Origin: an uncultured Bacilli bacterium
GTDB lineage: Bacteria > Bacillota_I > Bacilli_A > RF39 > UBA660
Length of the DNA stretch: 30,044 nucleotides
Direction of reading: 5' to 3'
NCBI GenBank assembly: GCA_910579455.1
Contig: CAJTUT010000014.1
Location: 1-30,044 of the forward strand
The position numbers and the translations under genes were made by a program. Positions 23,133 through 30,044 of this stretch are shown here, piece after piece. Positions within the stretch are counted from its first letter, which is position 1. Each line of letters opens with the position of its first letter. Under the pieces are notes generated by a model, which was not told the origin of the DNA, did no database searches, and was given only the letters and a program-made list of their open reading frames with translations.

Positions 23133-24221
23133 ATGTTAAATATAGCAAAACAAGTATTAAATATGATTAATAACAATGGCTATAAGGCTTATATAGTAGG
23201 TGGCTTTGTTAGAGACTATTTACTTGGGATAGAATCAAATGATATTGATATTACGACCTCAGCAACCCCCAAGCAATTGCAGGAAATATTTCAGGATATA
23301 GATTTGGCTTCTGAGGAGTATGGATCAGTTACTCTAATGATTCATAAAATTAGATTTGAAATTACAACTTTTAGAAAAGAAATTCAGTATATAGATAATA
23401 GAAGACCATTAGAAATTGAATATATTGATGATTTATATCAAGATTTACAAAGAAGAGATTTTACAATTAATACGATATGTATGGATAAAAACTTGGAAAT
23501 TATAGATCTTTTAAATGGCAAAAGGGATTTAGAACAAGGAATTATTAAGACAGTGGGCGATGCCAATAAAAAATTAAGGGAAGATAGTTTACGAATCCTT
23601 AGAGCAATTAGATTTTCTACCAACTTAGGATTTTGTTTAAGTAATGATATCGAATTAGCGATCAAGGAAAATAAACATTTACTAAGACATCTTTCTTACA
23701 ATAGAAAGAAACAAGAATTAGATAAAATTTTTGCCAATAAAAATGCAAAACAGGGAATCGAATTATTATTGAGATTTCATTTAGATAGGGAATTAGAATT
23801 AGAACGATTAACAGATATTAAGAATACGGATTCTCTAATTAGTGTTTGGAGTATTTTAAACGTGATTGATATCTACCCATTTAATAATAGTGAAAAAGAA
23901 TTGATCACCTCTATTAATCGCACTCTAAAACTAGATAATTTAGATCCTAGGGTTTTATATGATTATGGGTTATATGTAAATTCTGTGGCAGGTGCTATAA
24001 AGGGAATAGATAAAAAGAAAATCACAGAGGCCTATAACAATCTTAAGATCCATTCTAAAAAAGAATTGGAAATTACTAGTGAGGAGATCATGGAGTTATT
24101 AAAAAAAGAACCAGGAGAGTACTTAACCGAGATTTATAAAGACATAGAAAATAAGATATTATATGGAATTCTGGATAATCAAAACGATGTGATTAAGAAC
24201 TACATTTTACAAGAGTATTAG
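23133..24221 (+). CDS. cca: CCA tRNA nucleotidyltransferase
   Basis: The enzyme adds or repairs the CCA end of tRNAs without a template. It is a class II enzyme: nucleotidyltransferase motif VGGFVRDYLLGIESNDIDITTSATP (from residue 21, quoted in part as GGFVRDYLLG...DIDIT), RRDFTINTIC (the second conserved block, about residue 110) and RILRAIRFSTNLGF with the downstream basic NRKKQELDKIF helix. The 362 residues are slightly short compared with Bacillus (about 397), the missing part lying in the variable C-terminal tail; no HD domain is present, as usual for Firmicutes. All catalytic Asp residues of the DxD motif are intact. It is flanked by gene-free or decayed DNA. Confidence 0.96.
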   Translation: MLNIAKQVLNMINNNGYKAYIVGGFVRDYLLGIESNDIDITTSATPKQLQEIFQDIDLASEEYGSVTLMIHKIRFEITTFRKEIQYIDNRRPLEIEYIDDLYQDLQRRDFTINTICMDKNLEIIDLLNGKRDLEQGIIKTVGDANKKLREDSLRILRAIRFSTNLGFCLSNDIELAIKENKHLLRHLSYNRKKQELDKIFANKNAKQGIELLLRFHLDRELELERLTDIKNTDSLISVWSILNVIDIYPFNNSEKELITSINRTLKLDNLDPRVLYDYGLYVNSVAGAIKGIDKKKITEAYNNLKIHSKKELEITSEEIMELLKKEPGEYLTEIYKDIENKILYGILDNQNDVIKNYILQEY

Positions 24222-24297
24222 GATTATATTTTATTTTTTTCTTGTTTGATTTATTTTAAATTGTTATAATTTAATTAGAGGGAGAAGTCGGGAGAAT

Positions 24298-24946
24298 ATG
24301 GAATTAAGAAAACAGGTAGAAGAATAAAAATTAAGATTAATGGTATTTAAAAGTTCTCTTAAGTTAGGAAAGAGTATAGATGATTATTTGCTGGATATGT
24401 ATCATCTTGATAAGATTAGTATAAATTTATGGTTCCTATTAAAGAAAACTTTTTTGAAGATGGGCATTTAAAAGTAGAAATAGATGATATCGTTAGAGGA
24501 AAAGATTTTTTTCTATTAACAGATATAGGAAATATACTATGCATGGTCTAATTAATCATGCAAGTCCTAATGATTTAATGATGTAATAGAGGAATTACAT
24601 AAGAGAAAAGCAAAAGAAATTTATTTGGTTGAACCTATTTCTTATTTACTAGAGGTATTGAAGAAGTTGATCAATATTATGAGCAAGGTATGTTGAAGGG
24701 CGTTTACACAACGAATCTTTCTTATATTCCACAATCTTATAATGAGAAAGAGTGGTTGCATATTTGTGATTGTTCTAGTCTAGTAGCAGACGTTATTTAT
24801 AATATTCACAATGATAAATCGGTATCTAATATTTTAAGAGAAAAATTAGGTTCCATAAAATTATTAGAGAAAAATTAGGTTCCATAAAATTATTAGAGAA
24901 AAAGTTTGGAGAAGCAAGCGATAAACAGCCTAATCAAAAATTATAA
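24298..24946 (+). pseudogene. Ruined ribose-phosphate pyrophosphokinase (PRPP synthetase) gene
   Basis: The stretch reads, with frame changes and stops, as pieces of the clostridial-type PRPP synthetase. From ATG 24298: LRLMVFKSSLKLGKSIDDYL (after a stop at residue 10), then from about 24432 VPIKENFFEDGHLKVEIDD and VRGKDFFLLTDIGN, then in another frame YTMHGLINHASPNDLMM (24535-24585), then VIEELHKRKAKEIYLVEPISY, and finally GIEEVDQYYEQGMLKGVYTTNLSYIP (in part) to the C-terminus IYNIHNDKSVSNILREKLGS (24655-24870). Roughly 150-200 residues of the core, including the PRPP-binding loop region, are missing near 24650. Two or more frameshifts, stops and a 29-bp duplication confirm decay. The terminator downstream is still intact. 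A functional prs must exist elsewhere. Confidence 0.82.
24837..24894 (+). repeat. Tandem duplication of a 29-bp unit
   Basis: The unit from AGAGAAAAATTAGGTTCCAT to ...AAAATTATT occurs exactly twice (24837-24865 and 24866-24894), followed by AGAGAAAAA of a third. The extra 29 bp shift the frame and create the stop at 24876-24878 inside the PRPP synthetase remnant; without it the frame continues to TAA 24944. Confidence 0.95.
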
Positions 24947-24947
24947 G

Positions 24948-24977
24948 AAGTATTAGATATCTAGTGCTTTTCTTTTT
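24948..24977 (+). terminator. Terminator downstream of the PRPP synthetase remnant
   Basis: AAGTATTAGAT / ATCTAGTGCTT pairs with two G-U pairs and is followed by TTCTTTTT. Confidence 0.65.
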
Positions 24978-24987
24978 ATCCTATTTG

Positions 24988-24996
24988 TGATACGAT
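24988..24996 (+). promoter_or_regulatory. Candidate dnaD promoter
   Basis: TGATACGAT, an extended -10, 24 bases before dnaD; no clear -35. Confidence 0.4.
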
Positions 24997-25019
24997 ACAC
25001 ATGAAATGGAGATGATATC

Positions 25020-25694
25020 ATGAATGGTAATAAAATAGTTGATATTTTTAAAAGTGGTAACATCGTAATTCCTGTTTACTTATTAAAGAATTATAAAAAG
25101 TTAAATATAAAACTAGAAGAGTTCATATTTTTAATGTATTTATATAATAAAGGTAATAATCAAGTATTTAATCCGAGTCTTTTTTCTGTAGAAATTGGTA
25201 GTGATTTAGAGACGGTAATGTCTATGGTATCCACCTTAGCTGATAAGAATTATATTAAAGTAGAAGTGAGAAAAAACGATAAGGGGTTAATGGAAGATGT
25301 TGTTAATTTGGAAGACTTTTATAGTAAATTATCATTATTAGTAATGGATGAAGTAACCAAAGAAGATAGTAAAAACTCTAGTGTTTTTGATATGATTGAA
25401 AAGGAGTTTGGAAGAACATTAAGTCCTATTGAATATGAAATTATAAAGGCTTGGTTAGATAGTCATATTAGTGAAGAATTAATAAAGGAAGCATTAAAAG
25501 AGGCTACATTTAATGGTGTATCTAATTTGAGGTATATTGATAAAATTCTATATGAATGGGGAAAGAAAGGAATCAAAACCAAGGAAGATGTGCTAGAAAA
25601 TAAGAAACAAAGAAATTCAAAAATACAAACAAGGGATAATAAAAAAATAGATTTAGATATTATGGATTGGGACTGGTTTGATGATGAAGAGTAA
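25020..25694 (+). CDS. dnaD: DnaD-family replication initiation protein
   Basis: DnaD helps load the replicative helicase at oriC and at stalled forks together with DnaB and DnaI. The 224-residue product has the N-terminal winged-helix domain (about 15-110, with FIFLMYLYNKGNNQVFNPSLF) and the C-terminal DnaD/DnaB_2 domain (about 125-195: FGRTLSPIEYEIIKAWLDS, and the YxxxILxxW motif as YIDKILYEWGKKGI). GGAGATG serves ATG 25020. The stop overlaps the start of nth, the same dnaD-nth order found in Bacillus, which strongly supports both calls. Confidence 0.95.
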   Translation: MNGNKIVDIFKSGNIVIPVYLLKNYKKLNIKLEEFIFLMYLYNKGNNQVFNPSLFSVEIGSDLETVMSMVSTLADKNYIKVEVRKNDKGLMEDVVNLEDFYSKLSLLVMDEVTKEDSKNSSVFDMIEKEFGRTLSPIEYEIIKAWLDSHISEELIKEALKEATFNGVSNLRYIDKILYEWGKKGIKTKEDVLENKKQRNSKIQTRDNKKIDLDIMDWDWFDDEE

Positions 25695-26319
25695 GTTAAT
25701 AGGAGATTATTTAGACGAGTTATTCAAGGAACCAAAATGTGAATTGAATTATAATAAAGATTATGAACTTTTGATGGCAATTGTATTGAGTGCGCAATCA
25801 ACAGATAAAAGAGTTAATATGTGTACAGATATCTTATATAAAAAATATGATTCTCTTAAAAAAATAATGCAGGCCCCAATAGAGGATATACAAAGAATTA
25901 TTAGACCAATTGGTTCTTTTAACAAAAAAAGTGGATATTTGAAAGAGATTGCAAGAATTCTTGTGGAAAAGTATGATGGAGTTGTACCAACAAATAGAGA
26001 AGACTTAGAAAGTTTTCCTGGAGTGGGAAGAAAAACGACAAATGTGTTCTTGAGTGAATACTATAATATTCCAGCAATTGCTGTTGATACCCACGTAGAG
26101 CGAATTAGTAAAAGATTAAGACTTGCAAACAAACAGGATAGTGTAGGCATAGTAGAACAAAAGTTGATGAAAAAATTTCCAAAAAAGGATTGGGCTAAAA
26201 GACATCTTCAATTGGTTCTATTTGGTAGATATTATTGTAAAGCAGTTAAGCCGAGTTGTGATGGGTGTAAATTACAAGATGTTTGTATAGAAGAAAAGAA
26301 AAAACGATCACAGGTATAA
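25681..26319 (+). CDS. nth: Endonuclease III (bifunctional DNA glycosylase/AP lyase)
   Basis: Nth removes oxidised pyrimidines and nicks the abasic site in base excision repair. The 212-residue product has the helix-hairpin-helix LESFPGVGRKTTNVFLSE with the catalytic Lys, the AVDTHVERIS segment with the catalytic Asp, and a C-terminal 4Fe-4S motif CKAVKPSCDGCKLQDVC (C-x6-C-x2-C-x5-C). Candidate starts are ATG 25681 and 25684; both overlap the dnaD end by about 11-14 bp, and I prefer one of them to the TTG at 25678. The dnaD-nth arrangement is conserved in Bacilli, where PBP1 (ponA) and recU follow; here those genes are inverted and convergent. Confidence 0.97.
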   Translation: MMKSKLIGDYLDELFKEPKCELNYNKDYELLMAIVLSAQSTDKRVNMCTDILYKKYDSLKKIMQAPIEDIQRIIRPIGSFNKKSGYLKEIARILVEKYDGVVPTNREDLESFPGVGRKTTNVFLSEYYNIPAIAVDTHVERISKRLRLANKQDSVGIVEQKLMKKFPKKDWAKRHLQLVLFGRYYCKAVKPSCDGCKLQDVCIEEKKKRSQV

Positions 26320-26321
26320 AG

Positions 26322-26347
26322 AAAAAGAGAATTATTTCTCTTTTTTT
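26322..26347. terminator. Shared bidirectional terminator of nth and the PBP gene
   Basis: AAAAGAGAA (26323-26331), TTAT, TTCTCTTTT (26336-26344), with T runs on both strands (plus-strand TTTTTTT and minus-strand CTCTTTTTC). It lies 2-5 bases after the nth stop and just past the PBP stop on the other strand. Confidence 0.85.
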
Positions 26348-26351
26348 GTTA

Positions 26352-29150
26352 TTATGGGGAAGATGCAATAAAGTAATTGGTCCGTAGTTCATGAGCTCCT
26401 CCGTTATAAGTAATAAGATAGGTAATCGTGCACTGGTTAACTCCAGAAGTAAAAGTGGAAGAATCATCGGAACAATTCCCTAGATCTTTAATTTTAATAG
26501 AGTAATCTGATTTTGAAAGTACGGTTCCATTATTTTTTATAATACAATTATCTCCTGTTGGTAAAGGATCGCCAGCATTAACTTGAGTATCAGTACACCC
26601 TCCTGTAATAGTATCTGTGTGTTGCTCTTGCTTTGCAGTATAGCTAGCCGCATTACTTTGAGCACCACTATAGCTTTTATAAGTGGCAATTACTTTATAT
26701 GTTCCGTATGGACTAGGGGTAGTAAAAGTATAAGAGGTTGCCTCTGTAAAGGTTAATAAGGTTCCGCCTTGATAAACATTGTATCCAAAAGTACCATAAT
26801 TCTCATCTTCACTTAATCTATTTACCTTATTCCAACTAATAGTAACTTTATTACCACTAACAGCAACTTTTAAGCCAGTTGGAGTTGACAATTTTGTAGG
26901 TTCCTCATTTTTAGCATTTTTAGGTTCGTGTCCCTTTTTAAAATATTCGTATCCAGAATCGGAACCACCAATAGATGTTTTTACAACACTATTTGGCATT
27001 TTAAATTCTTCTTTATTTTTTTCAAAAGCCGCATTTGCTAAAGCTAAAAATAATTTATCTTTTTGTATCGTGGCAGGTAAGTTTCTTAAACAAAATTCCC
27101 TGTTAATAGTATCATAGCCATACCACATACCAATCACAGTCTTAGACGTATAACCAATGACCCAAGAATCCCTAATCGCATCGTTTGGTAAACTATATTT
27201 TCTCATAGTTGCTTCATCATAGTTAGTAGTACCCGTTTTTGCAGCAACATTAGCAGGTTTTCCTCCTGTAATAGAAACATCTTGAAGAATGCTAGAAATC
27301 ATAAAGGCTGTAGAATCACTCATGACCTGTTTGGCTTTAGATTTGTGGGTTGTAGTTTTTCCAGTGTCCCTGAATACAATTTTACTAACTGCATAGGGTT
27401 CGTTATAGTAACCTCCATTGGAAAAGGCAGCATAGGCGGCACTCATTTTTAAAGGAGATACGCCTGTAAAAGCTCCAATAGAATGAGCCTCGTGTATTTT
27501 ACCATTTGATACTTCAGGTTCTATTCCAAGTGAAGTAACAAAGTCAATAATTTTAGAATTATCTACTTTCTGGAATGCTTTTAAGGCAGGAATATTACGT
27601 GATGCTGATAAAGCTCTTCTCATCGTAATTGGACCAAAGAATCCACGATCCCAGTTATTAATAGATGTTCCATCAGAGTATTGGTATGGGGAGTCATCGA
27701 ATAATTTATAATTATCGTCTCCATCCTGATATCCATAAGTAGACCAATTATTATATTCAATACCAGGACCATAATCAAATAGAGGTTTTGCAGTAGATCC
27801 AGGTTGTCTGTTGATTTGTGTTGCATAATTAAAGGTATTAGCCCCGCTTTTGTTACGACCACCACCAATAGCCAAAATCTTACCAGAAGCGGAGTCTAGT
27901 ACAGATACACCAGTTTGTACTTTATCATTAATCCAACCATATGTTTTACCATTTAACACATCATTGATACCATTTTGTTTTGAACGATCCATATTGGTAT
28001 AAATTAATAAAGGTGCTGTATAAGCATTTACCCCATACCTTTCTTCGACCTCTTCTACAACAGTATCAATGTAGGCTTGGTATTCAGAGGTTGATGCAGA
28101 AGATATCTCAGCAGTTAAAGAATCAACAGGTATTGCCTTAGCTATTTTTTCTTCTTCATTTGTAATATAACCGTGTTTTCTCATTAGGTATAAAACAGTA
28201 TTACGTCTTGCAGTTGCATTTTTTGGATTGGCAGTTGGACGATAATAATTAGGTGATTTAAACATTCCAGCTAAGGTTGCGGCCTCACTTAAGTTTAAAT
28301 TAGCAACTTCTTTTCCAAAATATTCACGGGATGCCTCTTGAACTCCATATATATTTCCACCTAAAAAGTGGTTATTTACATAGAATTCTATAATTTCTTC
28401 TTTTGAATAATTCTTCTCCAATTTAAATACTGCTAAATAGATATCAGTAAATTTACGAATAATTCCTTGAATACCACTTGACTCTGTTGAAGTGAAGGTG
28501 TTTTTTATTACCTGCATAGATAAAGTGGAAGCCCCACCTGCATCAGAACGTCCAGCTAATTGTCCTAATGAAGCTTTTAAAAATCTTGGAGCATCAAACC
28601 CATTATGTTGGTAAAATCTGGAATCCTCAGTTGCAACAATGGCGTCTACTAAAACTTGAGGGAGTTCCTCATACTTTACCTTATCTCGCATTTCAGAACC
28701 TAATTTAATAATTTCATTTCCATCTTTATCATAAAGGATAGTGGATTCCTTTTTATCGAGTTCCTTAGTGTTGAACTCAGGAGCCTTGATGGTAACGTAA
28801 ATCAAGAAAGCTGAGAACAGGGTTAATAAAAGAATTCCACCAGCTAATAAAATAATTAGAATAACATTTACAATTCTTTTTTTCTTCTTATCATGACTCA
28901 CTTTATCTAACAGCTTTGCAATTCCCATGATAATTGCAACCAAAATTGCTGTTATTATAGTAAATATAGTTCCCATGTTAATAAAGCACAACGCTAGAAG
29001 AATGATCAGTGTTATTGATAAAACAATTTTTGCATTTTTTGGTAATTTAGCAGGATTCGTAGAAATTCGTCTTTTGATGTTTTTCTTATTTTTACGATTA
29101 CTATTAGAAATAGATTTCCTTTTTTTTATATTATTTTCATTTTTATTCAT
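26352..29150 (-). CDS. Class A penicillin-binding protein (PBP1A-type) with FN3 domain
   Basis: This bifunctional enzyme polymerises lipid II and cross-links peptidoglycan. The 932-residue chain starts with a very basic cytoplasmic tail (about 40 residues), then hydrophobic segments at about 41-85 (room for two helices) and 98-120. The GT51 domain (about 135-310) holds the catalytic Glu in EDSRFYQHNGFD (about 174). The transpeptidase has SxxK as STAKP (about 451), SxN as SRN (about 515) and KTGT (about 636). Then come a fibronectin type III domain (about 753-838) and a C-terminal tail with four Cys and low similarity to anything I know (about 845-932). Only one membrane helix is expected, so the first pair is odd. 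It overlaps recU by 4 bp, the ponA-recU pair of Bacilli. Confidence 0.96.
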   Translation of the reverse strand: MNKNENNIKKRKSISNSNRKNKKNIKRRISTNPAKLPKNAKIVLSITLIILLALCFINMGTIFTIITAILVAIIMGIAKLLDKVSHDKKKKRIVNVILIILLAGGILLLTLFSAFLIYVTIKAPEFNTKELDKKESTILYDKDGNEIIKLGSEMRDKVKYEELPQVLVDAIVATEDSRFYQHNGFDAPRFLKASLGQLAGRSDAGGASTLSMQVIKNTFTSTESSGIQGIIRKFTDIYLAVFKLEKNYSKEEIIEFYVNNHFLGGNIYGVQEASREYFGKEVANLNLSEAATLAGMFKSPNYYRPTANPKNATARRNTVLYLMRKHGYITNEEEKIAKAIPVDSLTAEISSASTSEYQAYIDTVVEEVEERYGVNAYTAPLLIYTNMDRSKQNGINDVLNGKTYGWINDKVQTGVSVLDSASGKILAIGGGRNKSGANTFNYATQINRQPGSTAKPLFDYGPGIEYNNWSTYGYQDGDDNYKLFDDSPYQYSDGTSINNWDRGFFGPITMRRALSASRNIPALKAFQKVDNSKIIDFVTSLGIEPEVSNGKIHEAHSIGAFTGVSPLKMSAAYAAFSNGGYYNEPYAVSKIVFRDTGKTTTHKSKAKQVMSDSTAFMISSILQDVSITGGKPANVAAKTGTTNYDEATMRKYSLPNDAIRDSWVIGYTSKTVIGMWYGYDTINREFCLRNLPATIQKDKLFLALANAAFEKNKEEFKMPNSVVKTSIGGSDSGYEYFKKGHEPKNAKNEEPTKLSTPTGLKVAVSGNKVTISWNKVNRLSEDENYGTFGYNVYQGGTLLTFTEATSYTFTTPSPYGTYKVIATYKSYSGAQSNAASYTAKQEQHTDTITGGCTDTQVNAGDPLPTGDNCIIKNNGTVLSKSDYSIKIKDLGNCSDDSSTFTSGVNQCTITYLITYNGGAHELRTNYFIASSP

Positions 29151-29719
29151 ATTGTACCTCCATATATTTGATCAATTAATTCTAAATAATCAATCCTTGG
29201 ATTAATTTTATTTTTGATAATATATCCTTTTTTTTGAAAATAAGATAATGGGATTGATTTTCTATCATACTTTTCTAAAAAAAGCAGTAAATCTTGGGCT
29301 TTCAATAAATACGTTTCATCTAGTCTTACAAATCTAACGATTAAAAAGGAGATTCCTCCATGGTTGACAATATTTTTTAGATGCCTAATTTGGTGTTTAT
29401 GAATATTATTTAAACTAAAGGAAGTAGTAGATTTTGTTTCCTTGGCCTCAAAATCGATGTATTGTCCTTTGTATATTCCATTGTAATCAGTAGTAGATGG
29501 TTCTTGAAAATAGGCCTCCTTAATAGTTGCTAAATGTCTAGATTCATAATCTACTTTCACAATTTTGATAGGAGTAGGTTTTTTATAAATATGAGCCTTA
29601 TCTATACTTCTATAGTATTGATTGGTTATATTTAAATCGCTTTCTAAGTCCATACCTCTATTTTTGTAGGAAATATTATGAAAAGTTTCCTTCTTTTTAA
29701 TTCCATTTGGATAATTCAT
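29147..29719 (-). CDS. recU: Holliday junction resolvase RecU
   Basis: RecU cleaves Holliday junctions and helps RecA-dependent repair and chromosome segregation. The 190-residue product (206 in Bacillus) has the N-terminal NRGMDLE region and the nuclease core: KPTPIKIVKV, then the catalytic TTDYNGIYKGQYIDFEAKET (Asp, then E-x-K) and QIRHLKNI helix, with ISFLIVRF after. The start is preceded by AGGTGAT. Its stop and the PBP start share ATGA, so the pair is translationally coupled, as in Bacillus. The PBP ribosome site GGAGGT is inside the last recU codons. Confidence 0.96.
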   Translation of the reverse strand: MNYPNGIKKKETFHNISYKNRGMDLESDLNITNQYYRSIDKAHIYKKPTPIKIVKVDYESRHLATIKEAYFQEPSTTDYNGIYKGQYIDFEAKETKSTTSFSLNNIHKHQIRHLKNIVNHGGISFLIVRFVRLDETYLLKAQDLLLFLEKYDRKSIPLSYFQKKGYIIKNKINPRIDYLELIDQIYGGTI

Positions 29720-29736
29720 ACTATCACCTATTCTTC

Positions 29737-29742
29737 ATTATA
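29737..29742 (-). promoter_or_regulatory. Candidate -10 of the recU-PBP operon
   Basis: TATAAT on the minus strand (29737-29742), 17 bases before the start codon; the -35 region (TGGTAA, 29760-29765) is weak. Confidence 0.4.
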
Positions 29743-29865
29743 CTATAAGTTATATAAATTTACCATATTTTTTAGGGAAGAATCATCAAAAAAATTCTCT
29801 ACTTTTGTCGAAAGTAAAGACAGTGTTTGAAAAATAGGATAGAATTTCTAAAAGGGAGGATATTT

Positions 29866-29979
29866 ATGAATACTTTAGAGGTAATCAAAATTATGAATAG
29901 AATGATTGACGACACTAAATATATAAAAAGAAAAAGGAGAGTGATTGTTACAAAGACCTATGATATAATTATAAATTAA
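29866..29979 (+). CDS. 37-aa basic hypothetical protein
   Basis: A very good ribosome site (AAAGGGAGG, 29851-29859) stands 6 bases before the ATG. The peptide is MNTLEVIKIMNRMIDDTKYI followed by a basic stretch KRKRRVIVTKTYDIIIN. It may be a small regulatory or leader protein, or the front of a truncated gene, since the next sequence looks mobile-element-like. No family recognised. Confidence 0.4.
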   Translation: MNTLEVIKIMNRMIDDTKYIKRKRRVIVTKTYDIIIN

Positions 29980-30044
29980 AAAGTCAAGTGCAACAAAATG
30001 AATAGTCTATAAAGGTAGTTTATGCCGAGAAAACTTTTGACAAT
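29980..30044. other. Possible edge of another mobile element (window end)
   Basis: GTCAAGTGCAACAAAATGAA near 29983 resembles sequences I associate with the ends of IS30-type elements, and TTTTGACAAT closes the window. No transposase is visible here, so the call is weak. Confidence 0.2.

Noticed and set aside
23033..23167. 44-codon frame overlapping the start of cca
   Set aside because: No ribosome site, overlaps the well-supported cca promoter and coding start, and the peptide looks like random AT-rich translation.
28927..29205. 92-codon hydrophobic frame on the plus strand over the PBP N-terminus
   Set aside because: Antisense of the membrane-helix and lysine-rich N-terminus of the PBP, which yields hydrophobic residues by complementarity.
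62..30000. CAAGTTCAACAAAATGAAG (62-80) and CAAGTGCAACAAAATGAAT (about 29984-30002) are 17/19 identical at the two window ends
   Set aside because: The first copy lies in what looks like a coding end (STASSTK-stop and ATGAAG start). The likeness is in low-complexity A-rich sequence and is probably chance.
1..30044. tRNA and rRNA genes
   Set aside because: No tRNA-like GGTTCGAATC arms or rRNA segments were noticed by eye on either strand; the T-box is the only tRNA-related element.

Overview
The window is chromosomal DNA from a low-GC (roughly 30% by eye), spore-forming member of the Firmicutes, most likely a Bacilli/Erysipelotrichia-type gut lineage. The basis is spoIVA, a SpoVIF-type protein and an alpha/beta SASP (endospore genes) next to ezrA, recU, dnaD, a T-box-controlled tyrS and a monocistronic rpsD, all Firmicutes traits. 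TGA acts as a stop (for example at recU) and Trp is TGG, so this is not the mycoplasma code. No species can be named from this sequence alone.

Layout. 1-550: end of an unknown operon, then a tyrosine T-box leader. 565-3171: a 46-codon ORF that looks like the fused ends of a CYTH-domain gene, tyrS, and a membrane-anchored repeat protein. 3230-4528: a decayed IS1182-type insertion sequence with recognisable terminal inverted repeats, sitting in what looks like a terminator. 4542-5330 (minus): rpsD with a long leader and a near-consensus promoter. 5490-9446: ezrA, a pilin-like protein overlapping it, thiI, and a SASP gene. 9660-14146: a flippase-like membrane protein, then ackA, nrnA-like, ysxC and an unknown gene in tight succession. 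14165-17742 (minus): der plus a coupled 62-aa protein, spoVIF and spoIVA. 17767-20803: a secreted thioredoxin-fold protein with an NPETLD-type sorting signal, a class B sortase, and two small membrane proteins. 20876-22807: HU, an endonuclease/exonuclease/phosphatase family protein, and a methyltransferase-like protein. 23108-26347: cca, a ruined ribose-phosphate pyrophosphokinase gene, dnaD and nth. 26352-29719 (minus): recU and a class A penicillin-binding protein overlapping by 4 bp. The last 300 bases hold a 37-codon ORF and perhaps the edge of another mobile element.

Functional themes are translation (tyrS, rpsD, thiI, cca, der, ysxC), division and wall synthesis (ezrA, PBP1/recU, sortase), DNA replication and repair (dnaD, nth, recU, HU) and sporulation. 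Terminators are often folded around or over the stop codon of the preceding gene, and many promoters carry an extended -10 (TGnTATAAT-like). The most unusual items are the surface thioredoxin/sortase pair, whose sortase appears to lack the usual catalytic Arg and is reachable only through a strong hairpin; the collapsed CYTH ORF between the T-box and tyrS; the internally deleted PRPP synthetase gene with a 29-bp tandem duplication; and a PBP with an extra membrane hairpin.
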